NCBI GenBank assembly: GCA_963795825.1
Contig: CAWCIW010000002.1
Span: 342,404-406,403, forward strand
Length of the DNA: 64,000 nt
Source: BOG-908 sp963795825
GTDB lineage: Bacteria > Pseudomonadota > Alphaproteobacteria > Acetobacterales > Acetobacteraceae
Reading direction: 5' to 3'
Position 1 is the first letter of the stretch. Every line of letters starts with the position of its first letter. The position numbers and the translations under genes were made by a program. Below, piece by piece: positions 10,852 to 19,440 of this stretch. Under the pieces are notes generated by a model. The model was not told where the DNA came from. It saw only the letters and a program-made list of their open reading frames with translations, and searched no databases.

Positions 10852-11634
10852 TCACGCGGTTTTCGTGCGTACCCTGGCGATCACGAGCTGGCCGGGCACG
10901 CGGTAGGCCACGCGCCAGCTTACACGCACCGGCCGGCCAGGCCCGATCGTCTGCCAGATGAGGAACAGCAAGGCTGCCAATGCGGCGACCACGAGCAGCG
11001 GCACCACTATATGGATGAACTGCTCGTGCGCTGTGGGCGGCGGTGCGGCCGGTGCCTGGGTCGGCAGCGGCACCTCGACGCCACGGCGCGGCGCCGCCGC
11101 CTCGTGGTGCGGCCCGCGTACCAGTTCCGGCGTGCTGCTCGGCCAGAGCAACCACTCCGCGCCGAGCAAAGCGAGCAGGGCACTGGTGGCCGCGATCACC
11201 GTGCCCATGCCGGCTTGCAGCGACATGCGGTCGGCGCGGCGCCCTGCCTTGCGGCGGCGTTCCCGGCGGCGCCCTGTGGAAAGGCCCAAGGCGGGCGCAC
11301 CGTCCGGGGTGGGAGCGGCCGGAAGCTGCGCGTTGCCGCGGTTTGCGTCGCGGCGGCGCTCCGAGGGCGGCCGCTGACGATAGCCATCTTTGATGCGGCC
11401 GATGGTGGGCACCACTATGTAGGTGGGCAGCGGTGCGACCGCGGCGGCTTCCTCCATCGCCGCGGCTTCCTGGCCGCCGCGATAGGCGAGGCTGGCGGCA
11501 TAGGCGCGCAGGGCTTCGTGGCCCTCGATGACGATGAAGCGCGGCATGCGCTTGAGTGCGGCATCCAGTTCGTCCCGCGAGCGGACATGGGCGGCCGCGA
11601 AGAAGCGCATCGCGTGCCAGAAACGGCGTAGCAT
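10852..11634 (-). CDS. Uncharacterised two-helix membrane protein
   Basis: A 260-residue protein that I do not recognise. Residues 1-70 look soluble and globular (a DELDAALKRMPRFIVIEGHEAL segment, split here only for description). Residues 85-135 are Arg/Pro rich and low complexity. Two membrane segments lie at about 140-162 (IAATSALLALLGAEWLLWP) and 205-230 (IVVPLLVVAALAALLFLIW), with a Pro/Ala-rich loop between them. The gene sits between hrcA and grpE on the same strand, 79 bp upstream of grpE. It could therefore be co-transcribed with grpE, but no functional link is visible. Confidence 0.7.
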   Translation of the reverse strand: MLRRFWHAMRFFAAAHVRSRDELDAALKRMPRFIVIEGHEALRAYAASLAYRGGQEAAAMEEAAAVAPLPTYIVVPTIGRIKDGYRQRPPSERRRDANRGNAQLPAAPTPDGAPALGLSTGRRRERRRKAGRRADRMSLQAGMGTVIAATSALLALLGAEWLLWPSSTPELVRGPHHEAAAPRRGVEVPLPTQAPAAPPPTAHEQFIHIVVPLLVVAALAALLFLIWQTIGPGRPVRVSWRVAYRVPGQLVIARVRTKTA

Positions 11635-11739
11635 TCGTGGCCTTCGGCTATCAGTCGTACGCGATTTTAGCCCGGGTGCGGCGTTTGGAACAGTGCGTTG
11701 GCGTCATGGGTTTATGGCAAGTTGATTAGTGTTGGGACA

Positions 11740-11923
11740 GCAAGGAAGAAAGCAGTCCTTTTTCGAGAAAAAGGACCAAAAAGCTTTTGCCATGACGGCT
11801 GCACGAGGATCGCCTCTCATTGCAGCCGTGTAGGCTGGCACATTAAAGTAAGCCCCGGTGCAGGCGTCGGAGCAAAAGTTTTTTGGTCCTTTTTTTCCAA
11901 AAAAGGACTGCTTTCTTACTTGC
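11740..11923. repeat. Hairpin repeat copy 7 (composite)
   Basis: Composite copy with a left AGTCCTTTTTC arm and a right AAAAAAAGG/CCTTTTTTTCC arm. The core runs from GACGGCTGCAC to GGTGCAGGCGTC. It lies immediately downstream of hrcA, a plausible hrcA terminator. Confidence 0.9.
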
Positions 11924-11933
11924 CTGACGCACC

Positions 11934-12992
11934 CTACCCCAGCAACTGACCAATTACCCGCGCCGTATAATCCACCACAGGAATGATGCGCCCGTAATTG
12001 ATGCGGGTGGGACCGATCACGCCGATGGCGCCCACGATACGGTCCGCCGCATTGCGCGCCGGCGCCACGATCATCGACACGCCGCTGGAGCCGAACAGCG
12101 CACTCTCCGCGCCGATGAAGATGCGCACGCCGTCCGACTGCTCCGCCAGTTCGAGCAGCCGCATCATGGTCTCCTGCGTCTCCAGCCGGTCGAACAGCAC
12201 CTGGATCGCGGCGAGGTTCTCGATCTGCGTCACGTCCGCCAGCAGCCTGCCCTGGCCACGCACGATCAGGCTGCCGCCGCGCGCGGAGACGTCCGTCCAG
12301 GTAGCAAGGCCCGCTTCCACGACGCCGGCGGCCAGTATGTCGAGCTGCCCGCGGTCCAGCGCCATCTCGTCCGATACCCGGCGGCGCAGGTCCGACAGGG
12401 TGCGGCCGGCGGCGCGCGCGTTCAGGTAGTTGGCGGCCTCGGTGAGTGCCGAAGGCGGCAGGCCGGGCGGTATCTGGATGACGCGGTTCTCCACCTGGCC
12501 GTCGGCGGCGACCAGGATCACCAGCGCGCGGCCGGAGCCCAGCGAGGCGAACTCGATATGTTTGATGGCGCCGTCCGATTTCGGTGCGAGCACCATGCCG
12601 GCGGCCTGGCTGAGGCCGGACAGCATGGCGGAGGCATCTGTCAGCGTATCCTGCAGGCTTCTGCCGTGAGCCGCGAGCTGGCGGCTGATCGCCTCGCGCT
12701 CGTCGTCCGGCAGATCGCCGAACTGCAGCAGGCCGTCGACGAACAGGCGCAGGCCGCGGTCCGTGGGCAGGCGGCCGGCGCTGGCATGTGGCGCGTAGAG
12801 GAGGCCGGAATCGGTCAGGTCCGCCATCACGTTGCGTATGGTGGCGGGCGAGAGGGCGATCGGCAGGCGGCGGGCCAGGGTGCGGCTGCCTACGGGTTCG
12901 CCGGTGCCTACGTATTGCTCTACGATTTCGCGCAGGACGGCGGCGGCTCTTGGGTCCAGGCCTGGGGGGAGTGGCTTGGGGGCGAAGTCCAT
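11934..12992 (-). CDS. hrcA: Heat-inducible transcription repressor HrcA
   Basis: A 352-residue repressor of class I heat-shock genes. The N-terminal winged-helix DNA-binding domain is clear (VLREIVEQYVGTGEPVGSRTL, then LSPATIRNVMADLTDSGLL and HASAGRLPTDRGLR). The central GAF-like domain and the family C-terminus (GVIGPTRINYGRIIPVVDYTA) are complete. ATG 12992 is the only start that keeps a normal length. I looked for a CIRCE operator upstream of hrcA and grpE and saw none in the window, so its targets (such as groESL) are probably elsewhere. Confidence 0.95.
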   Translation of the reverse strand: MDFAPKPLPPGLDPRAAAVLREIVEQYVGTGEPVGSRTLARRLPIALSPATIRNVMADLTDSGLLYAPHASAGRLPTDRGLRLFVDGLLQFGDLPDDEREAISRQLAAHGRSLQDTLTDASAMLSGLSQAAGMVLAPKSDGAIKHIEFASLGSGRALVILVAADGQVENRVIQIPPGLPPSALTEAANYLNARAAGRTLSDLRRRVSDEMALDRGQLDILAAGVVEAGLATWTDVSARGGSLIVRGQGRLLADVTQIENLAAIQVLFDRLETQETMMRLLELAEQSDGVRIFIGAESALFGSSGVSMIVAPARNAADRIVGAIGVIGPTRINYGRIIPVVDYTARVIGQLLG

Positions 12993-13018
12993 CCTGGGGA
13001 GTGTAGCTTAGGAAGTGC

Positions 13019-13065
13019 AGGCAAGGCCTTCTTTTCTGAAGAAAAGAAGCAAAAGACTTTTGACT
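13019..13065. repeat. Hairpin repeat copy 8 (single arm)
   Basis: Single arm with stem TTCTTTTCTGAAGAAAAGAA, followed by GCAAAAGACTTTTG. It sits between hldE and hrcA, both leftward, and is a likely hldE terminator. Confidence 0.85.
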
Positions 13066-13092
13066 CCCGTCTATCGTCTCTTCGGCGGGGTT

Positions 13093-14467
13093 CTATCCTG
13101 CCAGGACTTCGCCGCCCCAGCCTCTTACGAGTTCGGCCATGCTGGGGGCTGGGGCTGGGTCGATCAGGAGGTCCGGGCGTAGCTGGCGGAGGGTTTCGGC
13201 CTGCGAGCCCTCGGCGATCAGGCAGATCAGGTCGACGGAGTCCAGGCCGGCGGCCTCGGCCAGGGTGCGCTTGGTGATGTCCAACTCGTCGGGGGCGGCT
13301 TCCATGCCCAGCACCAGGCGATCGCAGGCGGCGCGCGCCACATCGAGCCTGTTGCGGTTGAAGCGCTCCGGCGTGGTGGTGATCAGCGCGGTGCGCAGGC
13401 CCATGCGGCGCCAGCGATCCACCTGCTCCACCGCCACCTCGCAGGCCACGATCTTGCGCAGCGCGCGGCCCTGCGGCGTCAGCATCGCGATCAGATCCGT
13501 GCCCTGGGCCACCGCCATGCCGGGCTGCCCGGCCGCCACGCCCATCGCCAGGTTGGCCAGCCTTACCGCAAGCGGCAGCTTGAGGCCGATCGCCAGGCTG
13601 GCGGCCAGCGCGGAAACCACCGTGTCGCCGGAACCCGCCAGGTCGAACACCTCGGACATCACCGGCGGCACGTGGAGCACGTCGTCGGCCGAGACCAGCG
13701 AGAGGCCGTCCGCGCCACGGTTGACCACGACGGCGCCGAAGCCGTGCGCGGTGCGCAGCCAGGCGGCGGCGGCCTCGATACGCCGGTCCGAACTCGACAT
13801 CCATGCCGGTGACGGCGCCCAGCTCGCGCAAGGTGGGCACGGCGAGGTCCGCCCCGGCATAGCGGTCGTAATCGGGGCCGCGCGGATCGACCACGGTGGG
13901 GCGGCCGGCGGCGCGCGCCGCTTCGATGATGCGGGCGGCCACGTCGCCGGTGAGCAAACCCTTGCGGTAGTCCGACAGCACGGTGACCGAGGTGGCCGCC
14001 AGCGCGTCGCCGGCGATGCGCAGCATGCGCTCGGCCAGTTTGGGGTGGATCGGGCCGGTGACTTCCTGGTCGGTGCGCAGCAATTGCTGGCCGCCGGCGA
14101 TAAAGCGGGTTTTCACCGTGGTGCAGCGGCCGCCTTGCACGAGAAGCCAGGGCTCCACGTTGGGCTGTCCGCCGATCAGGCCGGTGAGGTCCGAGCCCGA
14201 CTGGTCGTCGCCCACGACGGATACGAACGCGACGGCGGCGCCGATGGCGGTGAGGTTGCGCACGAGATTGCCGGCGCCGCCTGGCAGGGCCAGCTCGCGA
14301 TAGACTTCCAGCACGGGCACCGGCGCCTCGGGGCTGATGCGGGCGACGCTGCCATAGACGTAGCGGTCGAGCATGGCGTCGCCGATGACCAGGACGCTGG
14401 CGCGGGACAGGCGCGGTATCGCCTCGGCGAGTTCCGCGTCCATTACCGTGGGTTCATCTGCGTTCAT
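13093..14467 (-). pseudogene. hldE: HldE-like ADP-heptose synthase, frameshifted, degenerate second domain
   Basis: The N-terminal PfkB/ribokinase-type D-glycero-beta-D-manno-heptose-7-phosphate kinase domain starts at ATG 14467. It shows VIGDAMLDRYVYG, the ISPEAPVPVLEV motif, GGAGNLVRNL, and after the break the catalytic LAGSGDTVVSALA. One frameshift lies near 13785-13800 (between GMDVEF and DRRIEAAAAW). The C-terminal ~110 residues align in layout with the HldE cytidylyltransferase/nucleotidyltransferase half, ending LRPDLLID ... GGEVL. However, the GCFDxLHxGH catalytic motif is absent; its place reads LITTTPERFNRNRLDV. So even without the frameshift, only the kinase half looks active. It would act in ADP-heptose supply for LPS core. 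Confidence 0.8.
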
Positions 14468-14540
14468 TGCCGCATCCGTATCGGCGCGGAGGGGTTGAGG
14501 CAAGATCAATACTGGGCGGTTTTGAGGCGGGCTCGTTGGT

Positions 14541-14722
14541 AGGAAGGAAGCAAGGCCTTCTTTTTCGAGAAAAAGAAGCAAAAAGCTTTTGTTCCGACGC
14601 TGCACGGGGATCTGGCTCTTATTGCAGGCGCATCGATCTGCAGTGCGTGGGTAAGCCATGGGGCAGGCTTCGGAGCAAAAGCTTTTTGGTCCTTTTTCTC
14701 GAAAAAGGACTGCTTTCTTGCC
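14541..14722. repeat. Hairpin repeat copy 9 (composite)
   Basis: Composite copy with a GCCTTCTTTTTC left arm and an AGTCCTTTTTC-type right arm. Its core (GGGGATCTGGCTCTTATTGC onward) is nearly the reverse complement of the core in copy 12. The core can therefore be inverted relative to the arms. Confidence 0.9.
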
Positions 14723-14745
14723 TGTCTTGTGGCGTATTCAGCTGG

Positions 14746-15159
14746 CTATTTGCGTTTGACGATGCTGAGGACCATCGCGCCGAACAGCATGGCCGCGGCG
14801 GTGAAGGCGGCGATCACCACGCGCAGGCGCAGGCCGTAATCGGTGGATTGGGCGTGCAGCTCGCCAAGCATGCGGGTTCGCTCGGCAGCGACGCGGGACT
14901 CTATCGTGCCGGGGCCGGACAGAACGCGGTCCGCGCTGTCGTCGAGCAGCGGGCGCAGGGCGGCCAGCGCGGGTTCGGGGTTGGCGGAATGCGCGGCGGT
15001 GATCGCCTGGTCGAGCGTCTGGCTGCGGGCGTAGGCGCGGTCGAAGGGGAGTTGTGCGCCGTAGGTGGAAAAGGCGCCGACCAGGCCCACCACCACGAAC
15101 GCCATGAGCAGGAAGCCGGTCCAGGTGGCGGTGTCGGCGGAGCTTTGGGATTGCGGCAT
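14746..15159 (-). CDS. Small two-helix membrane protein
   Basis: A 137-residue protein from ATG 15159. Membrane segments lie at about residues 12-32 (GFLLMAFVVVGLVGAFSTYG) and 110-132 (LRVVIAAFTAAAMLFGAMVL), ending in KRK. A ~75-residue periplasmic-looking helical loop separates them (ALAALRPLLDDSADRVL). I do not recognise the family. The two-helix topology with an extracytoplasmic loop resembles sensor N-termini, but no HAMP or kinase follows. Confidence 0.6.
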   Translation of the reverse strand: MPQSQSSADTATWTGFLLMAFVVVGLVGAFSTYGAQLPFDRAYARSQTLDQAITAAHSANPEPALAALRPLLDDSADRVLSGPGTIESRVAAERTRMLGELHAQSTDYGLRLRVVIAAFTAAAMLFGAMVLSIVKRK

Positions 15160-15322
15160 CGGGCGGGCCTTTGGTGGTGTTTTGCGGTGTGCTTGCATGC
15201 TTGGGCGCTGGGCGTCCAATGCAAGGGGGTGCGCTGGGGGGCAGGGCGACGCGGGTTTTGCCTCGCTTTGCCTGGCGCAAGGTGTTCTTCTGGCGTGGCG
15301 CGAAACGAATCTGGGAGCCAGC

Positions 15323-15514
15323 ATGCCGGTGAAGCGACAATCCCCCGCGGCCGGGCTGCGCTCCCTGCCGGGAGCGTTCGCTTTGGCGCTGCTGTTCCGC
15401 TCCACCGCGGTGCAGTCGTTCAACATACCTACCGGCTCCGCCATGCCCACGCTGCTGACGGGCGTCACCGTTCTGGTCTTCAAGCTCGCTTACGGATTCA
15501 GCCGGTTTGCATGA
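15323..15514 (+). pseudogene. lepB: Truncated signal peptidase I fragment
   Basis: A 63-codon ORF with GGGAG upstream of ATG 15323. Its sequence follows the start of bacterial signal peptidase I: a hydrophobic helix (GAFALALLFRSTAV), then the box B region QSFNIPTGSAMPTLLTG and VFKLAYGFSR. The catalytic Ser is kept, but the usual SM dipeptide reads SA. The protein stops right there and lacks the catalytic Lys domain, so it cannot be an active peptidase. Its stop overlaps the next ORF by ATGA. It may be a decayed paralogue or a remnant left by rearrangement. Confidence 0.65.
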
Positions 15515-16008
15515 GGCCTCGGCGCGTGGCGGTCGCCGCGTGTGCGTGTGTGGTGATCGCACTTGGCCTGGCGTTTGGTTTTGCACCACGGCAGGCGATC
15601 GTCACGCGGGTTTATGTTGCGGCTTCGCCGATGCGCGTCTGGTCGGTGATGGTGGATACCGCCGCGTATGGCGCGTGGAACCGGATATGCGGTTGGTGGG
15701 GCGGCTTGAACCCGGCCAGGTGATCGAAGTGCGCGCGGGGCGCGGCAAGGACGAGATGGCGTTTCATGTTGGTTCTGGTGGCGCGGCCGGGCCGGGAGCT
15801 GCGTTGGTTCGGGCGTATCTGGCTGCCGCGCGTGTTCGACGCGGTGCATTATTTCCGGCTGGAGCACGCGGGCGACGGCACGCGTCTGGTTCAGGGCGAG
15901 TCGGTGCAAGGCGTGGCGCTGTGGCTGTTCGATCTGGCTGGGCTGGCAAGAAGCTTCGAGCAAGTGAATTTAGAACTCAAGCAGCGCGCGGAAACGCCAG
16001 CCCAGTAA
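15511..16008 (+). pseudogene. SRPBCC (START-like) family protein, two frameshifts
   Basis: The N-terminal piece (MRPRRVAVAACACVVIALG, a signal or membrane anchor) leads into a START-like opening (YVAASPMRVWSVMVDTAAYGAWN). Homology then continues in a second frame (MRLVGRLEPGQVIEVRAGRG) after about 15679. After about 15762 it continues in a third frame (LVLVARPGRELRWFGRIWLP, then FDAVHYFRLEHAGDGTRL), ending at 16008. Joined, it matches the short SRPBCC/polyketide-cyclase-like proteins that bind a hydrophobic ligand. The ligand is unknown. The breaks may be sequencing errors or decay alongside the lepB fragment. Confidence 0.65.
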
Positions 16009-16032
16009 AGCTCCCGGCAGAACAAGCCGCCG

Positions 16033-16088
16033 ACAGGGAGCAAAAGTTTTTTGCTTCTTTTTTGCAAAAAAGAAGGCCTTGCTTGCTT
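16033..16088. repeat. Hairpin repeat copy 10 (single arm)
   Basis: CCGACAGGGAGC lead followed by GCAAAAGTTTTTTGC and a CTTCTTTTTT/AAAAAAGAAG hairpin. It separates the SRPBCC remnant from convergent crtC and reaches the crtC stop codon. Confidence 0.85.
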
Positions 16089-17028
16089 ATCCTCGCCGAG
16101 GCGCCTTGAAGGGCAGCATAGCCTGGACCCAGGGTGCGACGAACCGATCCAGCGACAGACACTCATGCACCGCCCGCGTATCCTGCCCGCACACGCGCGT
16201 GGAGATAACCGAGCGCGCATAGAACGGCGCATCCTCCAGCCTTTGCACCACGCGCGGTGTGTCGCCCGCCTCGGCGAGCGTGCCCATGCCAAGGCCCCAG
16301 AAGCTTTTCCCGAGCGGCGCTGCGGGCGGCGCTGCGATCGAGGTGGCATGACCCGCGCTGTCGTAGCGCAGCGTGGTGCAGAAGGGTGCGCCGTTGCGGC
16401 GTTCGCCGTGGTAGAGCACCGCCACGCCGTCCGGCAGTTTGGCGCGGCACCAGTTCCATGACCGGAAACCTTCTTCGAGCGGCTCGTCGCCGGCGTTGGT
16501 ATCGAAATACGCGTGTCCCTGCCAATTTAGTTCGGGTGCTTGCATATTCACGGAGATGCGGGCGCCGGGTGCGATGGGCGACCAGCGGTGGCGGCCGGTG
16601 CCGTCGAGTTCCACGATGTGCGTGGACAATGCGGGGGGATGCAGACGTAGCGTTCCGCGCAGGCGCGAGGGAAGCGGGGCGGTGATTTCGCTGATGTCCG
16701 CGGTGAGTGTGGTGCCGTCCCAAAGGAGGCCGGACGGGCCGATGCGGAGGTTGTCCGCGTCGCGCGACAACGCGGTGGCGGGGCGTTCCGTCATCGCCCA
16801 GCGTTTGCCGCCGCGTCCGTAGAGCGCCACGTTCATCGCGCAGTGGTTTTCGGGGTTTCCGTCGCCGTTCCTGCGCGCCCATTTATACCATGGGGAGAAT
16901 ACGCTGCCGATGAACGCGATCAGCGTGAGGCCGTGCGCGCCGTCGTCGCTGAGCGCGTCGATATACCACCATTCGTAGCCGCGCGGGGCTACGGGTTTGT
17001 CGAATCGCCAGTGGCGATCACGCTCGAC
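16087..17028 (-). CDS. crtC: Carotenoid 1,2-hydratase CrtC, start uncertain
   Basis: Acyclic carotenoid 1,2-hydratase (hydroxyneurosporene synthase), which adds water across the psi-end double bond in the spheroidene/spirilloxanthin route. The conserved opening RFDKPVAPRGYEWWYIDALS, then LIAFIGSVFSPWYKWAR, and the long beta-rich remainder are intact to the stop at 16087. Family homology begins near 17020, but no ATG, GTG or TTG is in frame there. The frame runs open upstream through antisense-free crtD coding DNA to 17418. The listed 5' end marks the homology boundary, not a codon I trust. It overlaps the 3' end of crtD (stop 16989), as expected for a coupled crtDC pair. A small indel at the junction is possible. 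Confidence 0.85.
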   Translation of the reverse strand, partial: VERDRHWRFDKPVAPRGYEWWYIDALSDDGAHGLTLIAFIGSVFSPWYKWARRNGDGNPENHCAMNVALYGRGGKRWAMTERPATALSRDADNLRIGPSGLLWDGTTLTADISEITAPLPSRLRGTLRLHPPALSTHIVELDGTGRHRWSPIAPGARISVNMQAPELNWQGHAYFDTNAGDEPLEEGFRSWNWCRAKLPDGVAVLYHGERRNGAPFCTTLRYDSAGHATSIAAPPAAPLGKSFWGLGMGTLAEAGDTPRVVQRLEDAPFYARSVISTRVCGQDTRAVHECLSLDRFVAPWVQAMLPFKAPRRG

Positions 17029-18480
17029 GCCGCAAGGCGGCCGGAGAGTGCTGCCATCGGCACGCCCGCCCCCGGATGCGTGCTGCCCCCCGCCAGATAC
17101 AGGCCCGGTATTGCCGTCTGGCTGCCCGGGCGCTGGAAGGTTGCCATCGGGCCGTGTACCGCCTGGCCGTACAGCGCGCCCCCCGTCGAGGGGAACAGCG
17201 CCGCGAAGTCCCGCGGCGTCGTCCGCACGCTGGCTGCCGTGGTCCGGTCCACTTGCAGGCCGCAGCGGGCGAGAAATTGGAAGCTGCGTGTTTCGCACTG
17301 GGTGATCTCCGATTTGGACAATCCGGCGGTGTCGCCGGAGGCGGGCGCGTTGACTAGGCAAAGCAGGCGTTCGGGGTTGTTCGGTGCAGGGGTTTCGTCG
17401 TCGCGGTCTTGCGCGCATACGTAGATGGTGGGGTTCTGCGGCAGGCGGCGGCGATCGAATATGTCGGCGAATTCAGCAGCGTAGTCGCGCGAGAAGAACA
17501 CGTTGTGTCGGGTGAGCGGGAAGCCGCTGGCGCGCGCGTGCAGCGCCCAGGTGATGGCGGAGAGCGAGCGGTTTTGCGGTTTCACGCCCGGCGTTGCGCG
17601 CGCGACTTCCGGCCCGAACTGGCCGGCCGCGAGTGCGGCTGCATCCGCATTGACGATGATGGCATCAGCAGCGATGCGTTCGCCGGTGGCAAGACGCACG
17701 GCGACGGCGCGGCCGGCCTGCACATCGATTCCCTGCACATGGGCGCCGTATTGGAATGCCACCTGGAGGCGTTCGGCGACGCGGGCCAGGGCGGCGGCGA
17801 GCTGGTGCATGCCGCCTTGCACGCGCCATACGCCGTCGCGTTCCACATGCGCCACGAGCATGAGCGTGGCCGGCGCGAGATAGGGCGAGGAGCCGCAATA
17901 GGTGGCGTAGCGGCCGAACAATTGCCGCAGGCGCGGGTCGGTGAAATGCGTGGAGAGGGCGCGCATCATCGTGTCGAACGGGCTGATCGCAAGCATGCGG
18001 CGGATTCCCGACCTGGCGGACGAGCGAGAGTGGCGTGGGGAGTTTGCCGCGCAGGAAAGGGGTCTCCAGCGTTTCGTAGATCTGTCGCGCGCGGGCGGAG
18101 AACGCGCGGAAACCGGCGGCTTCCGCCAGGCCGGCGAATTTGGCGATCGCATCTGTCGATTGGTCGAGATCGGCGTGCAGGTCTAGTGATTCGGTATCGG
18201 ACCAGGCGTGGCGGGCCAGGATATCCGCGCGCTGCAGGGTGATTTCCTGCTGCAGCGTGGTGCCGGCGGCGGCGAAGAGCTGCTCGAACACCCAGCGCAT
18301 GGTGAACACGGTGGGGCCGGCATCCAGCAGGGCGTCGCCGGCCTGCACCAGACGCATCTTGCCGCCAGGTGTGGCCTGGCGTTCGAGCACGGTGACCGCC
18401 CAGCCTGCGGCGGCCAGGTCGAGCGCGGCTGCCAGGCCGCCGATGCCGGCCCCGATGATGACTGCCCGCTTCTGGCGCAT
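16989..18480 (-). pseudogene. crtD: Hydroxyneurosporene/methoxyneurosporene desaturase CrtD, frameshifted
   Basis: FAD-dependent C-3,4 desaturase of 1-hydroxy carotenoids (phytoene-desaturase family). The N-terminal FAD motif VIIGAGIGGLAAALDLAAAG and PGGKMR are in one frame from ATG 18480. Near 18005-18012 homology moves to another frame (RMLAISPFDTMMRAL). It then runs to the C-terminal FAD-contact signature GLYLAGGSTHPGAGVPMA and stop 16989. Joined length is about 496 residues, normal. CrtD rather than CrtI is favoured by the crtC partner and by GPTVFTMRWVFEQLF. Divergent from crtE, with paired PpsR-like sites between. If the frameshift is real, carotenoid synthesis would stop before 3,4-desaturation. 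Confidence 0.85.
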
Positions 18481-18502
18481 GCGTTTCCCTGCTTGACACT
18501 GC

Positions 18503-18545
18503 CGTCATTAAAGAATGACAGTCCGGGTGACAACCCAGGTTTACA
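18503..18545. promoter_or_regulatory. Paired PpsR/CrtJ-like operators between crtD and crtE
   Basis: Two 18-bp dyads fit the TGT-N12-ACA pattern of the aerobic photosynthesis repressor PpsR/CrtJ with one mismatch each: CGTCATTAAAGAATGACA (18503-18520) and TGACAACCCAGGTTTACA (18528-18545). Their starts are 25 bp apart, the tandem spacing known for this regulator. They lie in the divergent crtD/crtE gap, with a TTGACA at 18493-18498 next to the first dyad. Confidence 0.6.
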
Positions 18546-18555
18546 CTTCACGAGA

Positions 18556-19437
18556 ATGGAGGGCGCGTTGGACCCCTTGTCGCGTATCGAGCGGGCGCTG
18601 AACGAGGCGGTGTCGCAGGCCGAGGTGCCGGGATGCCCGCCGCTGCTGGCGCGCGCGCTGCGGGCCAGCGTGTTTCCGCGCGGGGCGCGCATACGGTCGC
18701 GTCTCTGCCTGGCGGTGGCGATGGCGTGCGGGGAGGATGCGCCGGCGCTGACCGACGCTGCGGCCGCCGCGATCGAATTGCTGCATTGTGCGTCGCTGGT
18801 GCATGACGACCTGCCGTGTTTCGACGATGCCGACACGCGGCGCGGCCGGCCTTCCGTGCATTGCGCGTTCGGTGCGCCGCTTGCGGTGCTTGCCGGCGAT
18901 GCGCTGATCCTGCTGGCATTTCAGATACTTGCAGAGGCCGCCCCGGTGGCGCCGGCGCGGCTGGGGCCGCTCATCGGCGTGATCGGGCGTGGCGTGGGCG
19001 TGCCATACGGTATCATCGCGGGGCAGGCCTGGGAGTGCGAGGCCTCGGCCGATCTGGCGCGCTACCAGCGGCAGAAGACCGGTGCGCTGTTCGCCAGTGC
19101 CACCATGGCGGGCGCGGCCTCGGCGGGTGCGGACGTCGCGCCCTGGCGGGCGTTGGGGCTGCGCCTGGGCGAGGCGTTCCAGGTGGCCGACGATTTGCGC
19201 GACGCGGCCGGCGTGCCTGAGGAGCTCGGCAAACCGGTGGGGCAGGATCTGGCGCACCAGCGGCCGAATGCGGTTCTGGAACTGGGGCTGGATGGTGCGG
19301 TGGCGTGGCTCGGCGAACTGGCTGAGCGCGCGGTCGATTCGGTTCCGGCCTGTGTGGGCCAGGCGGATCTGCGAAGCCATATCGTGACTGAAACGTCGCG
19401 GTTGTTGCCGCGGCAGCTGGCGCGCGTTGCGGCCTAG
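18556..19437 (+). CDS. crtE: Geranylgeranyl diphosphate synthase
   Basis: A 293-residue trans-isoprenyl diphosphate synthase that makes the C20 precursor for carotenoids and for the bacteriochlorophyll phytyl/geranylgeranyl tail. It contains the first aspartate-rich motif DDLPCFDDAD (residues 84-93, the DDx4D spacing of bacterial GGPP synthases), RRGRPSVH after it, GQAWE, KTGALF, and the second motif VADDLRD. ATG 18556 lies only about 10 bp after the second operator dyad, and no strong Shine-Dalgarno is visible. Location in the crt-bch-puf cluster fixes the role as CrtE rather than IspA or an octaprenyl synthase. Confidence 0.93.
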   Translation: MEGALDPLSRIERALNEAVSQAEVPGCPPLLARALRASVFPRGARIRSRLCLAVAMACGEDAPALTDAAAAAIELLHCASLVHDDLPCFDDADTRRGRPSVHCAFGAPLAVLAGDALILLAFQILAEAAPVAPARLGPLIGVIGRGVGVPYGIIAGQAWECEASADLARYQRQKTGALFASATMAGAASAGADVAPWRALGLRLGEAFQVADDLRDAAGVPEELGKPVGQDLAHQRPNAVLELGLDGAVAWLGELAERAVDSVPACVGQADLRSHIVTETSRLLPRQLARVAA

Positions 19438-19440
19438 AGA

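Noticed and set aside
11934..13018. CIRCE operator for HrcA
   Set aside because: I scanned the hrcA and grpE upstream regions for TTAGCACTC-N9-GAGTGCTAA and found nothing close.
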